Origin: Minwuiaceae bacterium
GTDB lineage: Bacteria > Pseudomonadota > Alphaproteobacteria > Minwuiales > Minwuiaceae
NCBI GenBank assembly: GCA_028278525.1
Contig: JANQEE010000026.1
Span: forward strand, 1 to 34,230
DNA: 34,230 bases
Reading direction: 5' to 3'
Positions 22,401-28,869 of this stretch are shown here, piece by piece. Position numbers and translations under genes: made by a program. How positions within the stretch are numbered: the stretch's first letter is position 1; each line of letters starts with the position of its first letter. The notes below the pieces were generated by a model. That model was not told where the DNA came from. It searched no databases and saw only the letters and a list, made by a program, of their open reading frames with translations.

Positions 22401-22590
22401 GCAGCCTGGTCGCGTCTTCGGGCGAGATGCCCTCGTGCGTCATCGACACGTACATGATCGGGATGTCGATGTCGGGATCCGACTCTTTCGGGATGTCGTT
22501 GTAGGCGACGAAACCCGCGATCAGAATCAATACCAGACTGGCGATGACGGTCCGGGACCGCCCGATCGCCGCGTCGATAATGGCGTTCAT
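19417..22590 (-). CDS. RND-family efflux pump, inner-membrane subunit
   Basis: A 1057-residue proton-driven exporter with the classic RND layout: helix 1 (about 11-30), a large periplasmic porter domain with signatures SDPDIDIPIMYVSM and GVKEMRSVGREG, helices 2-6 (about 335-480), a second periplasmic domain, and helices 7-12. In helix 4 the motif is GMLVDGAIVV: Asp398 is kept but the second Asp of AcrB-type pumps is Gly399, as in several other RND branches. Helix 10 has GIVVNNNIVLID. The ATG at 22590 overlaps the adaptor stop (ATGA), so translation is coupled and the longer upstream frame is not used. No outer-membrane channel gene is nearby. Substrates are unknown. Confidence 0.95.
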   Translation of the reverse strand: MNAIIDAAIGRSRTVIASLVLILIAGFVAYNDIPKESDPDIDIPIMYVSMTHEGISPEDATRLLVRPMEQELRSIEGVKEMRSVGREGYASVLLEFEAGFDADEALSDVREKVDIAKVDLPDDTDDPVVNEVNIGLFPVLVVTVYGDVPERALVRIAKDLRDDLEGLPGVLEVDIAGDREEVLEVVVDPAKLESYSISNEELLRIVTQNNQLVAAGALDTGAGRFSVKVPGLFKTAQDLLELPIKASGDGVVTVGDITSVRRTFKDAESYARLNGRPAVALEVKKRLGENVIATIDDVRAVVEAERRNWPPNVKVTFSQDKSEDIRTMLGDLQNNVISAILLVMIVVVAALGMRTALLVGIAIPGSFLIGILYLYLFGMTINIVVLFSLILAVGMLVDGAIVVTEYADRKMGEGQPRELAYGMAAKRMAWPIIASTATTLAAFMPLVFWPDVVGEFMKFLPITLVVTLSGSLLMALIFVPTLGSRFGKAGAANPETMKALAAAESGDISSMRGLTGTYVRILAKVIRHPLKVVAAALAVLIGVQWYYATHGNGIEFFPDVEPEQALIYVHARGNMSSDEKDILVGEVEQRVLELDDFEAVYARTGRTDDGQDISEDVIGVIQLEFKDWQERRPSAVVLDDIRERTAGLAGIYVEAREPEAGPPTGKDIQIQLTARNPDLLPPAIERIRNHLDSNVDDLIDVEDSRPIPGIEWRLTVDRAQAGRFGTDVAMIGSAVQLVTNGIKVDEYRPDDSEEEIDIRVRYPTDERNINQLDQLRVATTDGRLVPISNFVQREPKPKVGLIERIDTKFKLAVLANVVDGVLIDTKVQEIAAWLETQEFDPGISITFKGEDEEQRKAQAFLMKAFGVALFIMAIILVTQFNSFYRAFLILSAVIMSTVGVMIGLIVTGQPFGIVMTGVGVIALAGIVVNNNIVLIDTYAYLLRQGYDAYDAVVRTGAQRLRPVLLTTVTTICGLLPMVFQVNIDFVTRTVTQGAPSTQWWVQLATAVAFGLAFATLLTLIVTPTMLALGHSTSQKLKSLRNRRREEAPTEGSAVPAE

Positions 22591-23687
22591 GAGGTCGGGC
22601 CCGGATTTTCCAACATGACTTCGACCGCGTCGCCGGCGCGGACGAATTCCTGGCCGACGGTAACCAGGGTGAGCCGATCCGGCAGCCCGGCAAGCCAAAC
22701 GCCGTCAGGCGAGTCGCCGATGACCTTCGCCGGCCAGAACCGGACGTAACCATCGTCGTCGATACAGCGCACGCCGATCCGACCTTCCCGATCCAAAGTG
22801 AGGGATGCCGGGCTGACGAAGTGCGCCATGACGGTCTCGGTCTGGAACCGGATGTCCGCGGTGATCCCGTCGCGCAGGCGCCGGTCCTCGTTCGGGACCT
22901 CCAGCTCGACCCGGAAAGTCCGCGTCGCCGGGTCCGCCGTGGTGGCGATAAAACGGATCACACCGTCCATGGCATCGCCCGAGATCAACTCGGCATGGCC
23001 CGTGCCGCCGACCTCGAGTTTGCCGATATCGCGCTCGGAAACCTGGGCGACGACCAGGAACGGGTCCTCGTCGACGATCCGGGCGACGGGGTCGCCGACC
23101 TGCAGAAAGTCGCCGAGCTCCGCGTAACGGGTTTCAACAACGCCGTCGAACGGCGCCTTGATGCGCAGATGCGACAGCTCGTAATCCATGCGTTTCAGGC
23201 TGGCCCTGGCCGCATCGAGGTTGGCGGCCGCGGCGGCGACCGAGGTTTCGGACCGGAAACCCTTTTGCTTCAGGGATTGGGCGGCCTTGAACTCGATCTC
23301 GCGCTGTTTGACCAGGGCGACGGTTTCGGCGTGCTGGGCGAGGCGCTCTTCCGCCGCGACGCGGACCAGAACGTCGCCGGCGGACACGCGCGTGCCTTCG
23401 GCGACTTCAACCTTGGCGATCCGGCCCTCGGTCTCCGCCTTGATGTCGACGGAGCGCACGGCCTCGGTCCGGCCGCGAACCACAACCTGCAGAATGCGCG
23501 GCTCGGCGACGATCCGTCTGGCGCGAACCGCGACGAGGGACTCCTTCAGCTCTTCCGCAGCCGAGGGCTGGGCGCTTTCGGCACTGGCCGTATCGGCCCC
23601 GTCGGCAAGTAGATCCATTTGCCCCGATACGATCCAAGCGCCCGCTCCAATGGCGATAAGCAGGGCGGTAACGACGGACTTGTTCAC
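22587..23687 (-). CDS. RND efflux periplasmic adaptor (membrane fusion protein)
   Basis: A 366-residue adaptor linking the inner-membrane RND pump to an outer-membrane channel. It has an N-terminal membrane helix or signal (about 5-22), a lipoyl-type half-motif with GRIAKVEVAEGTRVSAGDVLVRV, an alpha-hairpin (EERLAQHAETVALVKQREIEFKAAQ), the matching half (KAPFDGVVETRYAELGDFLQVGDPV), and beta-barrel/membrane-proximal domains. The start is GTG at 23687 with AGGGG eight bases upstream. It lies 48 bases downstream of padR and overlaps the pump gene by four bases, giving a padR-adaptor-pump operon. Confidence 0.94.
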   Translation of the reverse strand: MNKSVVTALLIAIGAGAWIVSGQMDLLADGADTASAESAQPSAAEELKESLVAVRARRIVAEPRILQVVVRGRTEAVRSVDIKAETEGRIAKVEVAEGTRVSAGDVLVRVAAEERLAQHAETVALVKQREIEFKAAQSLKQKGFRSETSVAAAAANLDAARASLKRMDYELSHLRIKAPFDGVVETRYAELGDFLQVGDPVARIVDEDPFLVVAQVSERDIGKLEVGGTGHAELISGDAMDGVIRFIATTADPATRTFRVELEVPNEDRRLRDGITADIRFQTETVMAHFVSPASLTLDREGRIGVRCIDDDGYVRFWPAKVIGDSPDGVWLAGLPDRLTLVTVGQEFVRAGDAVEVMLENPGPTS

Positions 23688-23707
23688 GGTCTATACCCCT
23701 GTTTCCT

Positions 23708-23728
23708 GCGCGCGATTGAGACGCGCGC
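23708..23728 (-). promoter_or_regulatory. GC hairpin in the padR-adaptor gap
   Basis: A perfect seven-base stem GCGCGCG/CGCGCGC with a seven-base loop fills the short gap between padR and the adaptor gene, just upstream of the adaptor's AGGAAACAGGGG ribosome-binding region. It could protect or separate the regulator and pump parts of the message; this is inference. Confidence 0.4.
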
Positions 23729-23735
23729 GGTTGGA

Positions 23736-24278
23736 TCATCCGGCCGCCGACGCGCGCGACAACAATGCCTCGCCCTCGACGACATGACGATTATCCTCCA
23801 GGTAATCGATTGCTGCCTGGTAGACGGCCCGGCCATAGCCGGTGACGAACTGATGCGCCGGCGTTTCCTCCTGGCTGGCATGACAATCGTCCAACTCTGC
23901 CAGCCGCTCCCGATAGTGATCGATGCGGTCGTCGATCAGACGGGAAAGCTGCCGCGCCGGCAACAGGTCGGCAAACATCAGGATCGCCAGGAAATCCGAA
24001 CGGATCCGGTCCCGGCCGGGTTTCTTGGACAACGCATCCATGAACGCCAAACGGCCCATCGGCGTTATCGAATAGACCTTCTTGTCCGGGCGTTTTTCCT
24101 GCGCCATCTCGCGGCAGGAAACCAAGCCTTCCTCGGTCAGCTTGGTCAGCGCCGGATAAATCGATCCGTAACTCGCCTCGTAAAAGTGGCTGAGCTCTTC
24201 CTCGAACGTTTTCTTGATTTCATAGCCCGAGGCATCGCCCATTGTGAGAAGGCCCAGGCATAGAGTACGAATATCCAT
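23736..24278 (-). CDS. PadR-family transcriptional regulator
   Basis: A 180-residue repressor-type protein. The N-terminal winged helix shows the PadR signature (LCLGLLTMGDASGYEIKKTFEEE, then YGSIYPALTKLTEEGLVSCREM, and KKVYSITPMGR). A C-terminal helical domain for dimerisation and probably ligand sensing follows. PadR proteins usually repress adjacent genes until a toxic or phenolic ligand binds. It is the first gene of the efflux operon, and a perfect 12-base inverted repeat overlaps its promoter, which suggests it represses itself together with the pump. The ATG at 24278 has AAGG about eight bases upstream. Confidence 0.93.
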   Translation of the reverse strand: MDIRTLCLGLLTMGDASGYEIKKTFEEELSHFYEASYGSIYPALTKLTEEGLVSCREMAQEKRPDKKVYSITPMGRLAFMDALSKKPGRDRIRSDFLAILMFADLLPARQLSRLIDDRIDHYRERLAELDDCHASQEETPAHQFVTGYGRAVYQAAIDYLEDNRHVVEGEALLSRASAAG

Positions 24279-24309
24279 AAAAAAACCTTGGTCCGATTAC
24301 TAGTCTCGA

Positions 24310-24343
24310 GTTATATATATCATTTCGATATATATAACGTCAA
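24310..24343 (-). promoter_or_regulatory. padR operon promoter with overlapping inverted-repeat operator
   Basis: GTTATATATATC (24310-24321) and GATATATATAAC (24327-24338) are perfect 12-base inverted repeats around ATTTC. On the minus strand, TTGACG (24343-24338) is a good -35, and 17-18 bases further ATATAT/TATATA (24320-24314) gives the -10. The palindrome therefore fills the spacer and -10, an ideal repressor position. PadR is the obvious candidate ligand. The site is seen; binding is inferred. Confidence 0.72.
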
Positions 24344-24350
24344 GATATTA

Positions 24351-24366
24351 TGTGATATAAATCACA
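24351..24366. promoter_or_regulatory. Perfect CRP-type binding site
   Basis: TGTGA-TATAAA-TCACA matches the CRP consensus TGTGA-N6-TCACA exactly, within AT-rich flanks. It lies just upstream of the -35 of the padR operon, centred about 51 bases before the estimated start of transcription. A CRP/FNR-superfamily activator would link pump expression to cAMP or a related signal. No plus-strand gene is near, so padR is the likely target. Confidence 0.6.
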
Positions 24367-24512
24367 CAAGAAAAGAGTATTTAGAATCAAGCGTCTGCCC
24401 CACTTGCTTGAGGCAGTTTGTCAGAACGGGACACGATTTTTCGGCAAACGCGGCCGCGCGGCCCTGAGCAAATCTTATAATATCGCCGGCGCCGGCCGGC
24501 CCAGGGCCGGGT

Positions 24513-24734
24513 TTAGAGGCCGTCCGCCTCGTGCACGCCGTTGATCACGAAACCGCGGGTCTCGGGATAACGGGACCGGATCTTGGTCAGCGCCGTCGCG
24601 ACGTCCGGCGCGGAAATCTCGATCAGATGGATATCGGCCCAGTCATCCGTGAAATCACGGTGACTCTGACCGTTCTGGACCAAATCCCGGACCTCCTGGT
24701 TGAACACCGCAACTTCGAAATTCGCCATTGCCAT
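24513..24734 (-). CDS. Small protein of unknown function
   Basis: A 73-residue soluble protein with an alternating alpha/beta look: strand (NFEVAVFNQEV), polar loop (GQSHRDFTDDWADIH), strand (LIEISA), helix (DVATALTKIRSRYPE) and strand (RGFVINGV). The sequence is well balanced and not a shadow of another gene; I do not recognise a named family. Starts at 24734 or 24728 (second ATG, preceded by GATGG) are both possible. It stands alone, with a perfect palindrome upstream at 24749-24765 and the padR control region downstream. Confidence 0.7.
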   Translation of the reverse strand: MAMANFEVAVFNQEVRDLVQNGQSHRDFTDDWADIHLIEISAPDVATALTKIRSRYPETRGFVINGVHEADGL

Positions 24735-24748
24735 CTATCTGAAATTTG

Positions 24749-24765
24749 CTGGAGACGGTCTCCAG
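24749..24765. promoter_or_regulatory. Perfect 17-base palindrome upstream of the small gene
   Basis: CTGGAGAC-G-GTCTCCAG is a perfect inverted repeat centred on one base, 15 bases upstream of the small gene's start. It could be an operator or a leader hairpin. No promoter hexamers are clear around it. Confidence 0.35.
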
Positions 24766-24849
24766 GATAGGTGGCGTTGCTTAACAATCCGTTAGCCTAT
24801 TCGTATTGCCGCGAACTTGGATAGGTGTAGTAGGACGGTTTGATTAGGG

Positions 24850-26073
24850 CTAGATCGCGCCGGATGCGGCGGTTCCCGGCGGCGGGCCGACATAGCGGGC
24901 GCGCGGCCGGATTAGCCGGCGGGTCGCATATTGCTCCAGAGCATGGCCGATCCAGCCGACGGACCGGCCCGCGGCGAAGATCGCGATGCCGGCGTCCGAC
25001 GGCAGACCGAGAACCCGGCCAAGCAGGGCGAGCGCCAAATCCAGGTTCGGCGCGGCGCCGGTGAGGTCGCGGGCAACCTCAACAGCGGTCATGCCGCGTG
25101 ACAGCGCGGGATGGTCCGGATAGTCGCCGGCCAGCAGATCGAGGAGGGCGCGGCCGCGCGGATCCCCGTCGGGGTAGAGAGGATGGCCGAAACCGGGCAG
25201 CCCGTCGCCGCGCCGGACGCGGGCGGCGAGGCCCGAGGCGACGTCGTCGCTATGGTCGAATTCCTTCAACATCGCCTCGACCCGCGATGTGAGGCCGCCG
25301 TGCCGCGGCCCGGCGAGGGCCGCCATGCCGGCCGCAACCACATGATAGAGATTGGACCCCGTGGACGCGGCGCACCGCACGGTGAAGGCCGATGCATTGA
25401 GTTCGTGGTCCGCGCACAGAACCAGGGCGGCGCGCACCAGGTCCGCGGCCTTGTCATCGACCATCCATCCCCGGCCGAGCACCTGATGGATCGGCCGGGC
25501 GGACGGCGACACGCCGACGACCGCCGCCGCGATCAGACGAACCAGGCGCGAGCCGGTTCGGCGGACCGCATGGCCCTGTTGCGCGAAAGCCTGCAGGTCC
25601 GCGCTGGCCGCTGTCGGCAGGACCGTCATGCATCGTTCGATCGGGCCGAGCGCTTCGATCGCGGGACAGAGGCTTTGGACGATGTCGGGCATGTCGCCGG
25701 AAGCGGCAAACGGGTTGTCGCCGTCGTCCTGCCAAAGCAGGGTGGCGACGGCTTCGAGGCTGGCATGCTGCGCCAGCCTGACCGCATCCCGGCCGCGGTA
25801 ATAGAGGCCGCCGCCATCGATCAGGGTGATCGCCGATTCCAGCACCGGCGTGCCGAAATCGAGCGCCGCGCCGGCGATCGCTTCCGGGTCCTGGCGGCGG
25901 CTGCGCCGGTCCAGCAAGGCACGCACGTCCTCCGCCCAATAGCGGCGGCGGCGCCCTTCGCCAAGCGGCTCGGACCGGATCATGCCGCGGCTGACATAGG
26001 CGTAGAGAGTGGCGCGGCCGACGCCGAGTTCGGCGGCGGCCTCGCTGGCGGTGAGGTAGAGAGGCTCGGCCAT
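24850..26073 (-). CDS. Helix-turn-helix / citrate synthase-family fusion protein
   Basis: A 407-residue protein with two parts. Residues 5-56 form a MerR/excisionase-like DNA-binding helix-turn-helix (LTASEAAAELGVGRATLYAYVSRG, then RRRRYWAEDVRALLDRR). The rest is a citrate synthase-like fold. The expected catalytic residues are present: His258 in GPRHGG, His297 in GFGHPLYPDGDPR, Asp345 in NLD. Citrate synthases condense acetyl-CoA (or propionyl-CoA) with oxaloacetate, but whether this member is an enzyme, a CoA-sensing regulator or both cannot be told. Start ATG 26073 has AAGG close upstream. It is divergent from a second citrate synthase-like gene over 92 bases carrying repeated ATTGA motifs, so autoregulation is plausible. 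Confidence 0.88.
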   Translation of the reverse strand: MAEPLYLTASEAAAELGVGRATLYAYVSRGMIRSEPLGEGRRRRYWAEDVRALLDRRSRRQDPEAIAGAALDFGTPVLESAITLIDGGGLYYRGRDAVRLAQHASLEAVATLLWQDDGDNPFAASGDMPDIVQSLCPAIEALGPIERCMTVLPTAASADLQAFAQQGHAVRRTGSRLVRLIAAAVVGVSPSARPIHQVLGRGWMVDDKAADLVRAALVLCADHELNASAFTVRCAASTGSNLYHVVAAGMAALAGPRHGGLTSRVEAMLKEFDHSDDVASGLAARVRRGDGLPGFGHPLYPDGDPRGRALLDLLAGDYPDHPALSRGMTAVEVARDLTGAAPNLDLALALLGRVLGLPSDAGIAIFAAGRSVGWIGHALEQYATRRLIRPRARYVGPPPGTAASGAI

Positions 26074-26081
26074 CGCCTTAT

Positions 26082-26114
26082 ATTGATAGATTGAATCAAG
26101 ATTGACAACATTGA
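26082..26114. promoter_or_regulatory. Four ATTGA direct repeats between divergent citrate synthase genes
   Basis: ATTGA starts at 26082, 26090, 26101 and 26110 in the divergent intergenic region. Two copies extend to ATTGAC and include a TTGACA (-35-like, 26102-26107), and the second is part of TTGAATCAA. The clustering at roughly one helical turn suggests operator half-sites, for which the helix-turn-helix of the adjacent fusion protein is a candidate. Binding is inferred. Confidence 0.35.
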
Positions 26115-26165
26115 CGGTAATCCAAATCTTCCCTCTATCCGATGGAAAAGAGAAGGAGAGAGGGG

Positions 26166-27242
26166 ATGTCAGATGGCCTTGATGGCGTGATTGCCGCCGA
26201 AACCGTGTTGAGCCATGTCGACGGCGCGGGCGGACGCCTGATCTTGCGCGGCCGGCAACTGGAAGAGATCGCGGGACGGCAAAGCCTGGAGGCGACCGCC
26301 GCGATGCTGTGGCACGGGCTGGTCGATCCGATGCCGGACGAGGCCGGCGTGCAGGCCAGCCTCGGCGCCGCGCGCGTGGAGGTCTATCGATCGGTCCCGA
26401 CGCTGCTGCCGCTGGTGCGCGAGCTTACGTTGCTGGAAGGGCTGAGGTTCGGGCTGGCGGGCTTAAGCGATCGGGCGGAGCGCCCGCATCACCTGCTGGC
26501 GACCGCGGCCATTCCGGTTTTCGTGGCGGCGTTGATCCGAAGCCAAAACGGCATGGCACCGGTGGCGCCGGACCCGACGCTCGGCCATGCCGCCGATTTC
26601 CTGCGCATGATACGCGGCGTCGAGGCGACGCCGGCGGAAACGCAAGCGCTCGAAACCTATCTGGTGACGGTGTCGGATCACGGACTGAATGCGTCCACCT
26701 TCACCGCGCGTGTGATCGCATCGACACAGGCGGGTATGATCTCGGCGGTGCTCGGCGCGCTATGCGCGCTGAAAGGACCGTTGCACGGCGGCGCGCCGGG
26801 GCCGGTTCTGGATATGCTGGACGGGATCGGCGGCGCCGAGAACATCCGCCCGTGGCTGGAGACGGAACTCGGGCGCGGCGCGCGGCTGATGGGCTTCGGC
26901 CACCGGGTCTATCGGGTGCGCGACCCGCGTGCCGACGTGCTGAAAGCCGCGGTCGCGGGCTTGCGCGGCGGCGCCAATCGGATCGCCTTCGCGGAGCAGG
27001 TGGAGCGCGCGGCGCTGGCGGTCCTGCGGGAACGTCATCCGGGGCGGCGGCTCGACACCAACGTCGAGTTCTACACGGCGCTGCTGCTGGAGGCGCTGCA
27101 GCTGCCGCGCGACGCCTTTACCGCGGTGTTCGCCGCCGGCCGGGTGATCGGCTGGGCCGCCCATATCCTGGAGCAGGAAACGAACGGCCGTCTTATCCGG
27201 CCGCAATCCAAATATGTCGGTCCGTTGCCGCAGGCCGCCTAG
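26166..27242 (+). CDS. Citrate synthase-family protein (second paralogue)
   Basis: A 358-residue citrate synthase-fold protein without the DNA-binding domain. The two catalytic histidines are present (His207 in GPLHGG, His246 in GFGHRVYRVRDPR). The position of the catalytic Asp is Glu301 (NVEFYTALLLEAL instead of NVDFYSG), a variant I believe is shared by a subgroup of citrate/methylcitrate synthase-like proteins. ATG 26166 is chosen because AAGGAGAGAGG precedes it; ATG 26142 has no Shine-Dalgarno. It is divergent from the fusion paralogue, and its stop codon interlocks with that of the convergent enolase-superfamily gene (shared CTAG). The two paralogues may form a mixed complex; substrate unknown. 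Confidence 0.9.
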   Translation: MSDGLDGVIAAETVLSHVDGAGGRLILRGRQLEEIAGRQSLEATAAMLWHGLVDPMPDEAGVQASLGAARVEVYRSVPTLLPLVRELTLLEGLRFGLAGLSDRAERPHHLLATAAIPVFVAALIRSQNGMAPVAPDPTLGHAADFLRMIRGVEATPAETQALETYLVTVSDHGLNASTFTARVIASTQAGMISAVLGALCALKGPLHGGAPGPVLDMLDGIGGAENIRPWLETELGRGARLMGFGHRVYRVRDPRADVLKAAVAGLRGGANRIAFAEQVERAALAVLRERHPGRRLDTNVEFYTALLLEALQLPRDAFTAVFAAGRVIGWAAHILEQETNGRLIRPQSKYVGPLPQAA

Positions 27243-28438
27243 AGATCGCTGCGGATGACCGTCGCATCCGGCCGGTCGGTCAGATCCGGCAACAGGTCGA
27301 CGCCGAGGCCCGGCCGGTCCGGCGGCAGGATGTAGCCGCCTTCGATGGTCGGCAGGCCGGTGACCAGTTCGCGGTACCAGCCGGTGTAGAACGCCCGCAC
27401 GGTTTCCTGGATCAGGGCGTTCGGCGCGTTGAGCGACAGGTGCGCGGAGGCGGCGAGCACGACCGGCCCGGTGCAGTCGTGCGGCGCGACCGGCAGGTGG
27501 CGGGCTTCGGCCATGGCTGCGATCTTGCGGCCTTCCGACAGGCCGCCGCACCAGGACAGGTCCGGCATGATGATGCCGGCGGCGCCGCTGTTCAGTAGGT
27601 CCTGAAACGCCCAGCGGCCGCCGAGGGTCTCGCTGGCGCAGACCGGCGCGCGGCTGGCGCGGCTGAATTCGGCGAGCGCCTCCAGGCTGTCCATGCGCAC
27701 CGGATCCTCGATCCAGAACGGGTCGAACGGCTCCAGCGCCCGGGCGATCCTATTTGCGGTCGGCAGGTTCCAGAGCGAGTGCAGCTCGACCATGATGTCC
27801 ATCCGGTTGCCGACCGCGTCGCGGATCCTGGCGAAGGGCTCGAGCGCCTTGTCGAGGTCCGGGCCGGAGATGTAGAGCCCGCCGGATGCTTCCGCCGCGA
27901 AGTCGAACGGCCAGATCTTCATCGCGGTGATGCCTTGCTCGAGCAGGCTTTCGGCCAACGCGCCGGCGTCGTTGAGGAACGCATCGAGGTCTTCGTAAGG
28001 ACCGTCGTCCGGTTCGCCCAAACCCCAGTTGTCCGTCTTCTGTACCGGCCGGTTGCGGATGTAGCGGTAGCCGGCGCAGGTGTTGTAGATGCGAATCCGG
28101 TCGCGGCTGAGGCCGCCCAGCATTTGATAGACCGGCATGCCGGCGGCTTTGCCGAACAGGTCCCAGAGCGCGATGTCGACCGCGGAGTTGCCGCGGGTTT
28201 CGACGCCGGTGCTGCGCCAGCCGAGATAACCCGTCAGGCCCTTGGCGTGCCGGTCGATCTGCAGCGGGTCCTGACCCAACAGATAAGGCGCCGCAGATTC
28301 ATGGATGTAGGCTTCCACGGCGCGGGCGCCGAAGAACGTTTCGCCGAGCCCGACGAGGCCGTCATCGGTGTGAACGCGCACCCAGAGAATGTTGGCGAAT
28401 TCATTCAGGCGAATCGTTTCCAGCGATGTGACTCTCAA
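27239..28438 (-). CDS. Enolase-superfamily (mandelate racemase/muconate lactonizing) acid-sugar dehydratase-like enzyme
   Basis: A 399-residue protein with an N-terminal capping domain and a TIM barrel. Predicted metal ligands are Glu218, Glu244 (IEDPV) and Glu270 (ASETLGG). His320 (PHDCTGP) pairs with Asp293 as a general acid-base. His220, two residues after the first ligand (ELHS), parallels the extra acid of galactonate-type dehydratases, and Lys174 sits in MKIWPFD. The enzyme therefore probably dehydrates a sugar acid; the exact substrate is open. The start is TTG at 28438, supported by a perfect GGAGG eight bases upstream. The 3' end overlaps the convergent citrate synthase paralogue by four bases. 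Confidence 0.9.
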   Translation of the reverse strand: MRVTSLETIRLNEFANILWVRVHTDDGLVGLGETFFGARAVEAYIHESAAPYLLGQDPLQIDRHAKGLTGYLGWRSTGVETRGNSAVDIALWDLFGKAAGMPVYQMLGGLSRDRIRIYNTCAGYRYIRNRPVQKTDNWGLGEPDDGPYEDLDAFLNDAGALAESLLEQGITAMKIWPFDFAAEASGGLYISGPDLDKALEPFARIRDAVGNRMDIMVELHSLWNLPTANRIARALEPFDPFWIEDPVRMDSLEALAEFSRASRAPVCASETLGGRWAFQDLLNSGAAGIIMPDLSWCGGLSEGRKIAAMAEARHLPVAPHDCTGPVVLAASAHLSLNAPNALIQETVRAFYTGWYRELVTGLPTIEGGYILPPDRPGLGVDLLPDLTDRPDATVIRSDL

Positions 28439-28575
28439 CGGCGAATCCTCCGAATAAACGCTTCAAGAGAAAAATTATCAGCTACCTTCAACCGATCGTT
28501 TGCGTTGCGTAGGGGGCCGGATAGGGCTGAAACCCGCAGAATTCTTGGTTGTACAAAAAAGATACAGCTAACGCA

Positions 28576-28616
28576 TTGATCAAGTCGGCGAATGCGTCCA
28601 ATAATATCCGACTTGG
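28576..28616 (+). promoter_or_regulatory. Candidate promoter with inverted repeat for the small membrane ORF
   Basis: TTGATC (28576-28581) and AATAAT (28600-28605) are separated by 18 bases. A perfect eight-base inverted repeat, CAAGTCGG (28581-28588) and CCGACTTG (28608-28615), brackets the -10 region, as an operator might. The start of transcription would fall about 45 bases before the ORF. Confidence 0.35.
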
Positions 28617-28657
28617 AACATGTCCGCTGGCGCGAAGCGGGCAGGATCTGGCGCAAC

Positions 28658-28765
28658 ATGGATGCAATGAGAAAAGTAATCTGGTCGGCCCGCCGATCAC
28701 TGGTGTTGATCTTCGGATTCTCTTTGATGTCGTGGGTCGCGGCCCTTTACTGGTTCGCGAACTAA
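28658..28765 (+). CDS. Candidate 35-residue single-pass membrane protein
   Basis: A short ORF starting MDAMRKVIWSARRS followed by one hydrophobic helix of about 20 residues rich in Leu, Phe, Trp and Ala (SLVLIFGFSLMSWVAALYWF), ending FAN. The basic N-terminal side predicts an N-in orientation by the positive-inside rule. A start at the second ATG (28667) is possible. AGGA (28643-28646) is 11 bases from the first ATG, so the ribosome site is only moderate. A plausible promoter lies upstream. It sits in a lower-GC gap between two minus-strand metabolic genes. I do not recognise the family; function is unknown. Confidence 0.45.
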   Translation: MDAMRKVIWSARRSLVLIFGFSLMSWVAALYWFAN

Positions 28766-28869
28766 CAGACAACGAAGGCGCGCACTATCCAGACGATTCT
28801 GTCGGGGAGATTCGTTTTGGGGGCTCTCAGTTTTGGAACGGCGACGTAGTGCCGTGCATATGATGCCGC

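Larger units (their letters stand above)
28439..28869. other. 430-base lower-GC gap with a candidate small gene
   Basis: This stretch is visibly less GC-rich than its surroundings (AAAAATTATC, GTACAAAAAAGATACAG, CAATAATATCC). It contains the ribosome-binding site of the enolase-superfamily gene at the left, a candidate promoter and 35-codon membrane ORF in the middle, and about 100 bases at the right in which I see nothing. A 104-codon plus ORF spanning most of it has no family-like content. Confidence 0.6.

Noticed and set aside
19303..22749. Plus-strand open frame of 1148 codons
   Set aside because: It is the exact antisense of the RND pump gene. Its translation is His/Asp/Arg-rich with no domain, and its first residues come from the dispersed palindrome.
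28549..28863. Plus-strand 104-codon open frame in the 28.4-28.9 kb gap
   Set aside because: No recognisable pattern, no Shine-Dalgarno. It overlaps the short membrane ORF in another frame, which looks more protein-like.
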